DNA of 39,071 nt, taken from positions 1 through 39,071 of the forward strand of contig NZ_JAFBIQ010000019.1 in the NCBI RefSeq assembly GCF_021531315.1, given 5' to 3'. Source of the DNA: Oscillibacter valericigenes. Its GTDB lineage: Bacteria; Bacillota; Clostridia; Oscillospirales; Oscillospiraceae. Position numbers and translations under genes: made by a program. Shown in pieces: positions 1-9,176 of the stretch (positions within the stretch are counted from its first letter, which is position 1; every line of letters starts with the position of its first letter). A model generated the notes under the pieces. The model made no database searches and was not told the DNA's origin. It saw only the letters and a program-made list of their open reading frames with translations.

Positions 1-62
1 TGCTTCTTTGTTCTTCGTTGTTTAATTTACAAGGTACACGCTCCAACCGCGGAACAGTTGAT

Positions 63-91
63 AGATTACCACACCTCTCTCGCTTTGTCAA
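63..91 (-). promoter_or_regulatory. Sigma-A promoter facing off the left edge, possibly of an rRNA operon
   Basis: On the minus strand, TTGACA (86-91) and TAATCT (63-68) are separated by 17 bp. The sequence downstream, running off the left edge, contains an ACCTTGTAAATTAAACAACG-like stretch. That resembles the leader usually found ahead of 16S rRNA in Firmicutes. The promoter is seen directly; the rRNA assignment is an inference because the gene itself lies outside the window. Confidence 0.5.
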
Positions 92-134
92 CTCCTTTTT
101 TCATATTTTTTGACATTTGTTAAAAAATATTTTG

Positions 135-163
135 GAGACAAACCGAAAAAAAGATGCTATACT
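135..163 (+). promoter_or_regulatory. Extended -10 promoter for rmuC
   Basis: GAGACA (135-140), 17 bp, then TATACT (158-163) preceded by TGC, which makes an extended -10 element. It lies about 55 bp upstream of the chosen rmuC start. A second TATACT occurs at 168-173. Confidence 0.5.
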
Positions 164-218
164 ATTTTATACTGTTTTACAGGTCTTATACCACATTGAT
201 TGTTCGAGGGTTTTTCTT

Positions 219-1598
219 ATGGATACATGGGCTCTTATTCTCTCCGCCGCCGCGGCGCTGCTCGCGCTCGCGTCGCTCCTCCTGCTCCTGCGGCTCATAA
301 AGCGTCAGCCGGACTACGAGCGCCTTCTGCGCGAGAGCTGGGACGATAACCTGCCGCCGCTTCGCGCCGATCTCGCGGGTGAGCTGCGCGCCACGCGCGG
401 CGAGCTGACCGGCACCGTGCAGGCAACGACGAAGGCCTTTGCCGACTCGCTCTCGCTCGTGCAGGCGCAGGCCGCCGAGCGGCAGGATGTCCGCCTGCGG
501 GAGCTGATTGAGAGTCTTGAGAAGAATCAAGCGCAGCTCAAAGCCACCATTGCCGAAACGAACCGCATCGTCGCCGAGGCGCAGGAGAAGCAGTTCTCCA
601 TGCAGGACAAGCGTATGCAGGGCATCGAGGAGCAGTTCACCGCCTTCACCGCCGCTGTGCAGAGCCGGCTGGACGCGATGCAGAAGGACAACAGCGAGCA
701 GCTCGAGAAGATGCGCGTGACCGTGGACGAAAAGCTGCAAAAAACGCTCGACGAGCGCATCAGCCAGTCCTTCCAGCTCGTCAATGAAAGATTGCAGGAG
801 GTCTACACCGGCCTCGGTGAGATGAAGACGCTCGCCAGCGGCGTAGGCGATCTGAAGAAGGTCCTCTCCAATGTCAAAACGCGCGGCATTGTCGGCGAAT
901 ACCAGCTTGGCGCGCTCATCGACGACATCCTTACCCGTGACCAGTTTGAGGAGAATGTCATCACCAAGAAGGGCTCGACCACCCGTGTGGAGTACGCCAT
1001 CAAGATGCCCGGCGAGGACGGCAGCTTCGTCTATCTGCCCGTGGACTCCAAATTCCCCGGCGATGTCTACGCACAGCTTGTGGATGCCTACGAGGACGGC
1101 GACAGTGCCGCCATCGCCGCCGCGCAGTCTCTTCTCTCCTCCCGCGTCAAGGGCTTTGCGAAGGACATTCACGACAAGTATATCGACCCGCCCAACACCA
1201 CGGATTTCGGCATCATGTTCCTGCCCTTCGAGGGACTGTATGCTGAGGTCGTCCGCCTCGGGCTGGTCGAAGTGCTCCAGCGGCAGTACAAGGTCAACAT
1301 TGCCGGCCCCACGACCTTCGCCGCCCTGCTCAACAGCCTGCAAATGGGCTTCCGCACGCTCGCCATCCAAAAGCGCTCGAGCGAGGTGTGGAGCGTCCTC
1401 GGCGCGGTCAAGACCGAGTTCGCCACCTTTGAGGATGTGCTCGCCGCCGCGCAAAAGCGCATTGAGCAGACAGGCGCGGAGCTCGATAAGCTCGTCGGCG
1501 TGCGCACGCGCAAGATCAACAGCAAGCTCCGCTCCGTCTCCGTGCTCCCCGCCGAGGAGAGCGCACGGCTGCTGGAGGACGGCGCCGACACCGAATGA
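219..1598 (+). CDS. rmuC: RmuC-family DNA recombination protein
   Basis: 459 aa. RmuC proteins carry an N-terminal membrane anchor, a long coiled coil and a C-terminal PD-(D/E)XK-like nuclease domain; the E. coli protein limits recombination at inverted repeats. Here residues about 5-25 are a hydrophobic anchor, about 60-220 are Gln/Glu/Lys-rich coiled coil, and about 245-420 form the conserved domain (GEYQLG, PVDSKFP, MFLPFEGLYAE). The reading frame is open upstream to 117, but the ATG at 219 is preferred: GAGGG lies 8 nt upstream, the protein then begins directly with the membrane anchor, and a promoter at 135-163 would fall inside the longer version. The CmpB-like gene follows 51 bp downstream. 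Confidence 0.9.
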   Translation: MDTWALILSAAAALLALASLLLLLRLIKRQPDYERLLRESWDDNLPPLRADLAGELRATRGELTGTVQATTKAFADSLSLVQAQAAERQDVRLRELIESLEKNQAQLKATIAETNRIVAEAQEKQFSMQDKRMQGIEEQFTAFTAAVQSRLDAMQKDNSEQLEKMRVTVDEKLQKTLDERISQSFQLVNERLQEVYTGLGEMKTLASGVGDLKKVLSNVKTRGIVGEYQLGALIDDILTRDQFEENVITKKGSTTRVEYAIKMPGEDGSFVYLPVDSKFPGDVYAQLVDAYEDGDSAAIAAAQSLLSSRVKGFAKDIHDKYIDPPNTTDFGIMFLPFEGLYAEVVRLGLVEVLQRQYKVNIAGPTTFAALLNSLQMGFRTLAIQKRSSEVWSVLGAVKTEFATFEDVLAAAQKRIEQTGAELDKLVGVRTRKINSKLRSVSVLPAEESARLLEDGADTE

Positions 1599-1649
1599 TC
1601 CGCTGTCCCCTATCGCACACTACATATATATAAATTAGGAGAATTTCCC

Positions 1650-2489
1650 ATGGCTACACTGACCCCGCTGCCTATTCCGCAGTCGTTTCAAAGCTGCTGC
1701 GCCCTCTTTCTGCTCTTCATCGCATACAGCACCCTCGGCTGGTGCGGCGAAATGCTTTACTGTTCAATTCCCAAGGGCAAGCTGTGCGAAAAGCGCGGCT
1801 TTTTGAACGGCTTCCTCTGCCCCATCTACGGCCACGGCGCGCTGCTCGTGCTCTATGGCCTGCGCGGCGGCTTTCAGAACCCGCTGCTGACCTTCTTTTT
1901 CGGCGCACTGCTCACAAGTGCGCTGGAATACTTCACGAGCTGGCTGATGGAAAAGCTCTTCCATATGCGCTGGTGGGACTACTCGCACTATAAGTTTCAG
2001 ATCAATGGCCGCGTCTGCCTTTTGAACTCCACCTGCTTCGGTCTCGCCTGCGTGCTGCTGTGCCATATCGTCCACCCCTGGCTGTGGGGGCACATCCTCG
2101 GTCTCGGCGATGTGGTGATCGTGCCGCTTGCCTCGTTCATCTGCGGCATCTACCTCACCGATACCGTCCTCTCCGTCCGCAGCGCCATCCAGCTCAGTGC
2201 GCAGATGGGCAAGCTGCGCGATCTGCAAAGCGAGATCAAGAGTTTTGTCGCCGAAAAGCGCGAGGAGAACCTCGAGCGCCGCGCCGAACGCCGCGAGGAG
2301 GCGCGCGAGCGCGCCCGCGCCCTGCGTTACAGCACGGATATTTTCGAGCGCCGTCTGCTCCACTCTCACCCGCAGCTGCGCGCCGCGCGTGAAGATCTGC
2401 TTGCCGGCATCCGCGCCCGCTTGAACGAGAGCGAGTCTGCCGCAAAACGCGAGGCGGACAGTGTCCGCACCGGCAAGAAGAGCCTATAA
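1650..2489 (+). CDS. CmpB-type putative ABC transporter permease (polytopic membrane protein)
   Basis: 279 aa. The first 175 residues or so are hydrophobic, with about five membrane segments, and carry the family signatures LGWCGEMLYC, KRGFLNGFLCPIYG, LEYFTSWLMEKLFH and WDYSHYKFQINGRVCL. These match the Pfam ABC_trans_CmpB type, which is usually annotated as a putative ABC permease without a proven substrate. The C-terminal 100 residues are a highly charged Arg/Glu helix, probably a cytoplasmic coiled coil. An AGGAG sits 9 nt before the ATG. It follows rmuC on the same strand; no partner ATPase gene is nearby. The family assignment is good, but no function can be stated. Confidence 0.8.
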   Translation: MATLTPLPIPQSFQSCCALFLLFIAYSTLGWCGEMLYCSIPKGKLCEKRGFLNGFLCPIYGHGALLVLYGLRGGFQNPLLTFFFGALLTSALEYFTSWLMEKLFHMRWWDYSHYKFQINGRVCLLNSTCFGLACVLLCHIVHPWLWGHILGLGDVVIVPLASFICGIYLTDTVLSVRSAIQLSAQMGKLRDLQSEIKSFVAEKREENLERRAERREEARERARALRYSTDIFERRLLHSHPQLRAAREDLLAGIRARLNESESAAKREADSVRTGKKSL

Positions 2490-2495
2490 GCGCGG

Positions 2496-2524
2496 TTGAC
2501 TTCCCGCGCCGTCAGGTATACACT
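2496..2524 (+). promoter_or_regulatory. Promoter for the mrp-like gene
   Basis: TTGACT (2496-2501), 17 bp, TACACT (2519-2524); an alternative -10, TATACA, starts at 2517. The -35 box contains a TTG that could be mistaken for an upstream start codon of the mrp frame. The promoter therefore supports the later ATG at 2559. Confidence 0.5.
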
Positions 2525-2558
2525 AAGTAAGATCAATAACAAAGGAGCGTGCAGCGCC

Positions 2559-3380
2559 ATGAGTGAATGCACCCACAACTGCTCGACCTGCGGCGAAAAC
2601 TGCGGCGAGCGCACCAGCCCCCATTCCTTTTTGAAGCAGCCCCACGCCGACTCCCGCATCGGCAAGGTGTTCGGCGTCGTGTCCGGCAAGGGCGGCGTCG
2701 GCAAGTCGATGGTCACGAGCCAGCTTGCCGTCAGTCTGCGACGCAAGGGCTACCGCGTCGGCATTCTAGATGCCGATGTCACCGGCCCCTCCATTCCGAA
2801 GGCCTTCGGGATACACGACAAGGCCGTCGGCACCGAAAACGCCCTCCTGCCCTGCCGCAGCTCGACCGGCATTGAGGTCATGTCTATCAACCTGCTGCTC
2901 GACGATGAGACCGACCCCGTCATCTGGCGCGGACCTGTTATCGGCGGCGTCGTCACCCAGTTCTGGACCGATGTCCTCTGGGATGTGGACTACCTGCTCG
3001 TCGATATGCCGCCGGGCACCGGCGATGTGACGCTGAGCGTATTCCAGTCCATCCCGCTCTCCGGCATCGTGGTCGTCGCCTCGCCGCAGGAGCTTGTCGG
3101 CATGGTGGTGGAAAAGGCCGTGAAGATGGCCGAAAAGATGGCCGTACCCATCGTGGGCCTTGTGGAGAACATGAGCTATCTCATCTGTCCCGACTGCGGC
3201 AGAAAGATCTATCTCTTCGGCGAGGGCCGCTGCGCCGAGGCAGCGAAAAAGCATGACATTCCACTGCTCGCGCAGATGCCCATCGACCCGCAGCTCGCCG
3301 CGCTCACCGACGAGGGGCGCATCGAGGAGTTCAAGGGCGACTGGCTTGCCGACACCGTCACCGCGCTCGAAGCGCGCTGA
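2559..3380 (+). CDS. Mrp/NBP35-family ATP-binding protein (Fe-S cluster carrier)
   Basis: 273 aa. P-loop ATPases of this family carry Fe-S clusters to target apoproteins in the cytoplasm. A deviant Walker A, SGKGGVGKS, spans residues 42-50. DADVTGPSIP and the VDMPPGTGDVTLS block follow, and a CPDCG pair near the C-terminus fits the bridging cluster at the dimer interface. The short N-terminal extension has Cys 4, 8, 11 and 15, a ferredoxin-like arrangement typical of NBP35-type Mrp proteins. AAAGGAG is 11 nt upstream of this ATG. The gene has its own promoter and is convergent with ftsH, sharing the terminator at 3426-3456. Confidence 0.9.
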   Translation: MSECTHNCSTCGENCGERTSPHSFLKQPHADSRIGKVFGVVSGKGGVGKSMVTSQLAVSLRRKGYRVGILDADVTGPSIPKAFGIHDKAVGTENALLPCRSSTGIEVMSINLLLDDETDPVIWRGPVIGGVVTQFWTDVLWDVDYLLVDMPPGTGDVTLSVFQSIPLSGIVVVASPQELVGMVVEKAVKMAEKMAVPIVGLVENMSYLICPDCGRKIYLFGEGRCAEAAKKHDIPLLAQMPIDPQLAALTDEGRIEEFKGDWLADTVTALEAR

Positions 3381-3425
3381 CCGTCGCGCCCATGTCCCCG
3401 GTAAACCAATGACCCGATCATCTCA

Positions 3426-3456
3426 AAAAGGCAGCCGCTTCAAGCGGCTGCCTTTT
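3426..3456. terminator. Bidirectional terminator between mrp and ftsH
   Basis: A 15-bp inverted repeat (AAAAGGCAGCCGCTT and its complement) is flanked by A and T runs, so it can act in both directions. It sits between two convergent genes. Confidence 0.85.
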
Positions 3457-3485
3457 CCTATCATATATCAGATTTCTTTTGTCCT

Positions 3486-5315
3486 TTATCCCCTCTCGCC
3501 GACCATGCGCTCAAATTCCTCTCCGCTCATGGTCTCGTTTTGCAGCAAGTACTCCGCCACAGCGGTCAGCGCCGCACGCCGCGCCGTGAGGATCTCCTCG
3601 CAGCGGCCATACGCCCGGTCGATGATGGCCTTGACCTCATCGTCGATCTCCGCCGCTGTCTTTTCCGAGTAGCTGCGCGTCTGTCCCATCGTTTTGCCGA
3701 TGAACACCTCGTCGTGTCCGCTCTCAAAGGCGATGGAGCCGAGCTTATCGCTCATGCCGTAGGCCGTGACCATCTTGCGCGCAATGTGCGAGGCCCGCTC
3801 AATGTCGTTCGACGCGCCGGTGGAAATATCGCCGAGCATCAGCTTCTCCGCCGCGCGCCCACCGAGCAGCGAGACGATCTGCTCCTCCATGTAGCGCTTG
3901 GACTGGTACGCGCGGTCCTCATCGGGCAGCGCGATGGTCATGCCGCCCGCCTGTCCGCGCGGCACGATGGTGATGCGATGCACCGGCTCGTGCGTCGGCA
4001 GCGCGTGCATCACGATGGCATGGCCCGCCTCGTGGTAGGCCGTCAGCTTCCGCTCATGCTCCGGCACCACGCGGCTGCGCTTTTCGGGGCCGGCGAGCAC
4101 CTTGATCTCCGCCTCCTCGAAGTCCGCCATGGTGATGAAATGCTCGCCGCGGCGCGCGCACAGCAGTGCCGCCTCGTTGGAAAGGTTTTCGAGATCCGCG
4201 CCGGTGAAACCCGCCGTTCCCCTTGCCACCTTGCCGAGGTCGACATCCTCGGCAAGCGGCTTGTTGGCGGTGTGGATCTTGAGCACCTCCTCGCGGCCCT
4301 TGATGTCGGGATAGCCGACGTAGATCTGGCGGTCGAAGCGGCTGGGACGCAGCAGCGCGGGGTCGAGAATGTCCGCGCGGTTCGTCGCCGCGAGCACGAC
4401 CACGCCGTCATTCGTGCCGAAGCCGTCCATCTCCACCAGAAGCTGGTTGAGCGTCTGCTCGCGCTCGTCGTGGCCGCCGCCGAGGCCGGTGCCGCGCTGG
4501 CGTCCCACCGCGTCGATCTCGTCGATGAAGATGATGCAGGGCGCGATCTTCTTGGCCTGTTCAAAGAGGTCGCGCACGCGGCTCGCGCCGACGCCGACAT
4601 ACATCTCCACAAAGTCCGAGCCGGAGATGGAGAGGAACTCCACGCCCGCCTCGCCCGCGACCGCGCGGGCCAGCAGTGTCTTGCCCGTGCCCGGCGGGCC
4701 GACGAGCAGCACGCCCTTGGGGATGCGCGCACCCAGCTCAGCGAATTTCTGCGGGTCGCGCAAAAAGTCCACGACCTCGCCCAGTTCCTCCTTCTCCTCG
4801 TCCGCGCCCGCGACATCCTTGAAGCTGGTCTTGCGGCCGCTCTCGCTGCCGTGCTTGAAAGATGCGTTGCCGAACTTCGCCATGCGGTCGCCCCCACCGC
4901 CTGCGCCGCGCACGGAGAGCAGGTACCAGATGGCGAACAGCCCCGCTACGGCGATCACATAGGGCAGCGCGATGGCAAGGTAGTTGGGCGAATGATTGGC
5001 GGAATAGTTATAGTCCTCTAAAATACCGGCGGCCTTCTGCGCCACAACAAGGTCGTTGAGGTCGTCGTAGAAGAGGTCGAAGTCGTAAAGCTCCTTGCGG
5101 ATCTCCGTCTTGCCGTCCACCGCATCGCGCAGCGTGAGCGTGAGCGTGGTGTCCCGCACGGTGAAGGACTTCACTTTCTCCTGCTCAAAGAGCTGCACGA
5201 CCTCGGCGTAGCTGATCTCCTGCTCCTTCGGGCGCGAGAGGAACGAATAGGCGGACAGCAGCATCAGCAGGCACAGCAGAAATACGATGTGATTCGGTCG
5301 TTTGGTCTGGGTCAA
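3486..5315 (-). CDS. ftsH: ATP-dependent zinc metalloprotease FtsH
   Basis: 609 aa, the usual size. This is a membrane-anchored hexameric protease that degrades misfolded membrane proteins and some regulators. Two transmembrane helices (about 10-27 and 112-133) enclose an extracellular domain. The AAA module has Walker A GPPGTGKT at 206-213, Walker B IIFIDEID at 261-268 and the second region of homology near 311-330. The zinc motif HEAGH is at 428-432. One oddity is [10 protein letters not shown], where most FtsH proteins have LLRPGRFDRQ; the arginine fingers are intact. The start is TTG at 5315 with AGGAGG 8-9 nt upstream. It is the last gene of the gdpP-to-ftsH operon, and tilS-hpt-ftsH is a conserved Firmicutes arrangement. 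Confidence 0.97.
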   Translation of the reverse strand: MTQTKRPNHIVFLLCLLMLLSAYSFLSRPKEQEISYAEVVQLFEQEKVKSFTVRDTTLTLTLRDAVDGKTEIRKELYDFDLFYDDLNDLVVAQKAAGILEDYNYSANHSPNYLAIALPYVIAVAGLFAIWYLLSVRGAGGGGDRMAKFGNASFKHGSESGRKTSFKDVAGADEEKEELGEVVDFLRDPQKFAELGARIPKGVLLVGPPGTGKTLLARAVAGEAGVEFLSISGSDFVEMYVGVGASRVRDLFEQAKKIAPCIIFIDEIDAVGRQRGTGLGGGHDEREQTLNQLLVEMDGFGTNDGVVVLAATNRADILDPALLRPSRFDRQIYVGYPDIKGREEVLKIHTANKPLAEDVDLGKVARGTAGFTGADLENLSNEAALLCARRGEHFITMADFEEAEIKVLAGPEKRSRVVPEHERKLTAYHEAGHAIVMHALPTHEPVHRITIVPRGQAGGMTIALPDEDRAYQSKRYMEEQIVSLLGGRAAEKLMLGDISTGASNDIERASHIARKMVTAYGMSDKLGSIAFESGHDEVFIGKTMGQTRSYSEKTAAEIDDEVKAIIDRAYGRCEEILTARRAALTAVAEYLLQNETMSGEEFERMVGERG

Positions 5316-5345
5316 CGGTTTCCCCTCCTTTTTTAGGGCGGAAGA

Positions 5346-5367
5346 AAAGAGGCGAGATCGCCTCTTT
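5346..5367 (-). terminator. Hairpin between hpt and ftsH, probable partial terminator
   Basis: A 10-bp inverted repeat, AAAGAGGCGA / TCGCCTCTTT, with a 2-nt spacer. On the minus strand it is followed by TTCTTCC. It lies in the 74-bp hpt–ftsH gap just ahead of the ftsH SD, so it may attenuate transcription or protect the mRNA rather than end it. Confidence 0.5.
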
Positions 5368-5389
5368 CCCCAATCAAAGTATGGCCATT

Positions 5390-5944
5390 TTACTTGGAAT
5401 AGACCTCGGGCTTGAGCACGCCGATGTAGGGCATATTGCGGTACTGCTGGGCATAGTCCAAGCCATAGCCCACGACGAACTCGTCGGGAACCTCAAAGCC
5501 GGCCATATCCGCCTTGACGGGCTTGACGCGGCGGGAGGGCTTATCGAGCAGGGTGACGACGGTCACGCTCTTTGCCCCCTTGGTCATGAAGTAATTTTTC
5601 AGGAAGTAGAGCGTGTTGCCGGAGTCGAGAATGTCCTCGATCACGATGATCTCGCGATCGGTGATGTCCTGCTGCAAATCGTGCGTGATCTGCACCACGC
5701 CGGACGAGGAGGTGCCGTTCTGGTAGGACGACACGGCGATGAACTCGATGTCACTTTTGATCTGGCAGGCGCGGACGATGTCCGCCATGAAAATAAAGCT
5801 GCCCTTGAGCACGCCGAGGAACAGCGGATTGCGGTCCTTGAACTGCTCATAAAGCTCGTCGCCCATCTCCTGTATGCGGGCCTTGATCTGCTCCTCGCTG
5901 TAAAGCACCTTCAGCATATCCCGATCCATCATGCTTTTTGCCAT
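5390..5944 (-). CDS. hpt: Hypoxanthine phosphoribosyltransferase
   Basis: 184 aa. The enzyme salvages hypoxanthine (and guanine) using PRPP to make IMP (or GMP) in the cytoplasm. The PRPP-binding signature [12 protein letters not shown] is present. The N-terminal [13 protein letters not shown] segment and the C-terminal [22 protein letters not shown] segment are typical of bacterial HPRT. The frame is open far upstream, but the ATG at 5944 gives the normal family length and has a GGGAGAGGG purine tract about 7 nt before it. It lies between tilS (35 bp gap) and ftsH, as in Bacillus. Confidence 0.95.
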   Translation of the reverse strand: MAKSMMDRDMLKVLYSEEQIKARIQEMGDELYEQFKDRNPLFLGVLKGSFIFMADIVRACQIKSDIEFIAVSSYQNGTSSSGVVQITHDLQQDITDREIIVIEDILDSGNTLYFLKNYFMTKGAKSVTVVTLLDKPSRRVKPVKADMAGFEVPDEFVVGYGLDYAQQYRNMPYIGVLKPEVYSK

Positions 5945-5979
5945 AGTTTTTCCCTCTCCCCTTGTTTTATGTTCTTTTT

Positions 5980-7329
5980 TCAGTCGGAGACCTGCTCCGC
6001 CGCTTTCACAAAGGTCAGCACACACACGCTCTCGCCGTCGGACGGCAGAAACAGCGCGTCCGTTCCGATGCCGTACACCGCCGCGACCGCGCCGCCGGAA
6101 CGGATGACGGGTGTGCGCTCCCGCTCGTCGGGCGAGAAACCGCGCTCGGCAAAAAGCCGCTTGAGGCTCCGCGAGCCGCGTGAAATGGGCAGAGACATGC
6201 TCTCCCTCGCGTCCCACGCGCCGACCGAGAGCGGCGCGTCAAATACAGCTTCTCTTAATATAACGGTATTCTCGGAATTTTCAACCGTTTTTTCGCATTT
6301 TTCACAGCGGATGACAAACTCGCCCCAGCGGACGCTCTCTCCCACGCGGAGCAAAACGCGCTCGGGCCGCTCCTCCCGCCGCACCGAAAGTGTCAGCACA
6401 GCGTCCTCGCGCCGCGCGGTCACGCCGCAGGGCAGGTCGAGCTGGGCGCTCCCCGCCCCCTCGCAGAGCTGCACGAGGGCGTCATAGTGCGCGGCGGCGA
6501 AGTCCTTCTTTCCCGCGCCGAGCGCATCGAGCGCAAGGCGCAGCGCGCGCGCTCGCAAAACGGCGGGGGCACGCAGGACCGCCGCGCAGGGCAGCGTCAG
6601 CATACCGTCCTCCGCTTTCATTTCACGCAGGGCTTCTGCGGCGAGGGAATTGAGAAATTCATCCTCCTGCCGCAGCCGCAGCGCGGTCTCTCCGATGTGC
6701 TCGACCGCCTGCGCGTTGACATGGCAGAGCCGTGGCAGCACCTCCGCGCGGATGAAGTTGCGTGTGAGCGCTGTGTCCCCGTTCGTTGCATCTGTGCGGT
6801 AAGGCACATGATGCTCCTTAGCGTAGTCCGCGATCTCATCGCGCGTCAGGCAGAGGAAGGGGCGCACGCGCGCGCCGTTTTTCGGCGCGATGCCGGCAAG
6901 TCCCGTCATGCCCGTGCCGCGGGCAAGGTGAAAGAGCACCGTTTCGGCGTTGTCGTTCGCGTGGTGGGCGGTGACGATGCGCGCCGCGCCGGTCTGCCCG
7001 GCAACGGAGTCGAGGAAATCGTAGCGCAGCTTACGCGCGGCCTCCTCGACCGTCATGCCGTTCTCCTCGGCATAGGCCGCCACATCGCCCGTGCCGACGC
7101 ACAGCGGAATGCGCCGCGCCGCGCACCATGCGCGCACAAGGTCCTCGTCCATGTCGGCCTCCGCCCCGCGCAGCTGGTGGTTGTAGTGCGCCGCGCACAC
7201 ACGGTAACCGTTTTCGTATAAAAAGTCCAGCAGGCACATCGAATCCATGCCGCCCGACGCCGCGGCCAAAAGCAGTTCGTAGCGCGGCAGCAGGTCATAG
7301 CGCTGCACAAAGTCCAATACCTTTTTCAT
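5980..7329 (-). CDS. tilS: tRNA(Ile)-lysidine synthase
   Basis: 449 aa. TilS modifies the wobble cytidine of tRNA-Ile(CAU) to lysidine so that it reads AUA; the gene is essential. The N-type ATP-pyrophosphatase P-loop SGGMDS is at residues 25-30. AHYNHQLRG and the HHANDNAET / LARGTGMTGLAGI blocks follow, and a C-terminal substrate-binding domain (SLKRLFAERGFSPDERERTPVI) is present. The start codon overlaps the dnaB stop by 4 bp (ATGA), so the two are translationally coupled. The gene is in the gdpP–rplI–dnaB–tilS–hpt–ftsH operon. Confidence 0.95.
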   Translation of the reverse strand: MKKVLDFVQRYDLLPRYELLLAAASGGMDSMCLLDFLYENGYRVCAAHYNHQLRGAEADMDEDLVRAWCAARRIPLCVGTGDVAAYAEENGMTVEEAARKLRYDFLDSVAGQTGAARIVTAHHANDNAETVLFHLARGTGMTGLAGIAPKNGARVRPFLCLTRDEIADYAKEHHVPYRTDATNGDTALTRNFIRAEVLPRLCHVNAQAVEHIGETALRLRQEDEFLNSLAAEALREMKAEDGMLTLPCAAVLRAPAVLRARALRLALDALGAGKKDFAAAHYDALVQLCEGAGSAQLDLPCGVTARREDAVLTLSVRREERPERVLLRVGESVRWGEFVIRCEKCEKTVENSENTVILREAVFDAPLSVGAWDARESMSLPISRGSRSLKRLFAERGFSPDERERTPVIRSGGAVAAVYGIGTDALFLPSDGESVCVLTFVKAAEQVSD

Positions 7330-8672
7330 TCGTCCTCGTACCGCCTCTCAAGCGTACCGAAGGTCGTGTACTCCGGCATCCAGCGCAGCTCGACCTTGCC
7401 CGTCTCGCCGTGACGGTTCTTCGCCACGATGCACTCGGCGATGTTGTGCTTTTCGGAGTCCTCGTTGTAATAGTCGTCGCGGTAGAGAAACATCACGATG
7501 TCCGCGTCCTGCTCGATCGCGCCGGATTCGCGCAGGTCGGAGAGCATGGGGCGCTTGTCGTCGCGCTTTTCGTTCGCGCGCGAGAGCTGAGAAAGGCACA
7601 GCACGGGAACCTGCAATTCCTTTGCCATGATCTTGAGCATACGCGAAATGTCGCTCACCGCCTGCTGGCGGTTCTCGCCGCTGTATCCCTTGCCGCCCGC
7701 GGAGGTCATCAGCTGCAGATAGTCGATGACCACGAGGCCGAGGTTATCGATCCGGCGGCACTTGGCGTTCATGTCCGCAACCGTGAGGAGCGGGTTATCG
7801 TCGATCTTGACATCCGTGCGGCTGAGCGTCGAGGCGGCCTCAGCGATCTTCACCCAGTCGCTCTCGCGCAGATTGCCGGAGATGAGCCGCCCGTTCTCCA
7901 CCAGCGCCTCGTTTGACAGCACGCGCGTGACGAGCTGCTCCTTCGACATTTCCAGCGAAAATACTGCGACGGCTTTGCCGCTTGCCTTGGCCACATTGAG
8001 CGCCACATTGAGTGCAAAGCTCGTCTTGCCCATGCCGGGTCGGGCGGCGAGCAGGATAAGGTCGGACTTGCTCAGACCGTTGATCTTGTCGTCCACCGCG
8101 CTCAAGCCGGTGGAAAGCCCAGGCAGCGTTTTGCCGCCTGATGCGGAAAGCTCGGCAAGGTGGTCGAGCACGCCCTGCAAAACCACGCCGATCTGCTCCA
8201 TATCCTGCGCACTGCGCCCGCGGCGCACCGCGTAGATCTTCTGCTCGGCGGCGTCAAGCACGGCGGAGGCTCCGCCCGTACCGTCCTGCACCATGGCGGT
8301 GATGTCGCTCGCCACGGTGGCGACGGCGCGCAGCAGCGCCTTGTCGCGCACGATGTCGGCATACTCATTTACATTTGCGGAGGTCGGCGTGACCTCCATG
8401 AGCTGCACAAGATAGCTGCGCGTGGTATTTTCATCGTAGGTGCCGTTGCGCTCCATCTCGCCCGCGACGGTCACGCCGTCGATGGGCTTGGAGTAGAGGA
8501 ACATGGAATAGATGGTCTCGAAGATCTCCCGATTCTGACGCAGGTAGAAATCCTCGGGCCGCAGCTTTTCCATCACATCCTTGATGCAGTTTGCGTCAAT
8601 GAGCATCGAGCCGAGCACCGCCTGCTCCGCCTCAAGTGAGTGCGGCATCTGGCGGTAGAGCAGTTCGTCCAT
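7326..8672 (-). CDS. dnaB: Replicative DNA helicase DnaB (B. subtilis DnaC equivalent)
   Basis: 448 aa. This is the hexameric 5'-3' helicase of the replication fork. The N-terminal domain starts MPHSLEAEQAVLGSML. The RecA-like domain carries Walker A ARPGMGKT, then FSLEMSKEQLVTR, Walker B LVVIDYLQLM, and the final QDADIVMFLYRDDYY and VAKNRHGETG blocks. No intein is present. AGAGGTG is 9 nt before the ATG. It is preceded by rplI and coupled to tilS by a 4-bp overlap. Confidence 0.97.
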   Translation of the reverse strand: MDELLYRQMPHSLEAEQAVLGSMLIDANCIKDVMEKLRPEDFYLRQNREIFETIYSMFLYSKPIDGVTVAGEMERNGTYDENTTRSYLVQLMEVTPTSANVNEYADIVRDKALLRAVATVASDITAMVQDGTGGASAVLDAAEQKIYAVRRGRSAQDMEQIGVVLQGVLDHLAELSASGGKTLPGLSTGLSAVDDKINGLSKSDLILLAARPGMGKTSFALNVALNVAKASGKAVAVFSLEMSKEQLVTRVLSNEALVENGRLISGNLRESDWVKIAEAASTLSRTDVKIDDNPLLTVADMNAKCRRIDNLGLVVIDYLQLMTSAGGKGYSGENRQQAVSDISRMLKIMAKELQVPVLCLSQLSRANEKRDDKRPMLSDLRESGAIEQDADIVMFLYRDDYYNEDSEKHNIAECIVAKNRHGETGKVELRWMPEYTTFGTLERRYEDE

Positions 8673-8706
8673 CGCAGGGCACCTCTTTTCCTCGTAAAGT
8701 GGGGGC

Positions 8707-9153
8707 TTATTCCTCCGCCACGGTCACAGTGAATTTGCCCGTGACCTCATAGCCGAGCTTGGCGCGGATCTCATAGCTGCCAAAGGCCTTGATCGGCTCG
8801 TCGAGCACGATCTTCTGCTTACCGACATCGAGGCCGAGCTGCTCCGCGAGCGCCTCGGAGATCTCCTTACCGGTGATCGCGCCGAAGAGCTTACCGTTCG
8901 CGCCGCCCTTGGCGGTGAGCTTCACGGTGCGTCCCTTGAGCTTATCCGCCGTTTCCACAGCGGCGGCGCGGTTGGCCGCCTCCTCGGCGCGGCGCGCCTT
9001 TTCCTTGAGGTTCATGGTGTTGATGGCGTCGGGCGTAGCGGGGATCGCCAGCTTGCGCGGCAGCAGGAAATTGCGGGCGTAGCCCTCGGCTGCGTCGATC
9101 ATCTGACCCTTTTTACCCTGACCTCTGACATCCTGTTGTAAAATGACTTTCAT
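8707..9153 (-). CDS. rplI: 50S ribosomal protein bL9
   Basis: 148 aa, the normal length. The N-terminal signature MKVILQQDVRGQGKKGQ and the GYARNFLLPRKLA motif bind 23S rRNA. A long connecting helix rich in Ala, Glu and Arg (about 45-75) and the C-terminal domain (GKLFGAITGKEI) follow. GGAGG lies 8 nt before the ATG. It sits between gdpP (23 bp upstream) and dnaB, as in many Firmicutes. Confidence 0.97.
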   Translation of the reverse strand: MKVILQQDVRGQGKKGQMIDAAEGYARNFLLPRKLAIPATPDAINTMNLKEKARRAEEAANRAAAVETADKLKGRTVKLTAKGGANGKLFGAITGKEISEALAEQLGLDVGKQKIVLDEPIKAFGSYEIRAKLGYEVTGKFTVTVAEE

Positions 9154-9176
9154 TGTACTATCCTCCCGATGGTAAA

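Noticed and set aside
186-1454. A 422-aa open frame antisense to rmuC, and similar long antisense frames elsewhere (for example 11531-13276 against RNase J and 13279-14763 against the SLH gene)
   Set aside because: These are high-GC shadow frames: biased to Leu/Ala/Asp/Arg/His with no recognisable domain or SD, while the opposite strand encodes a clear protein family.
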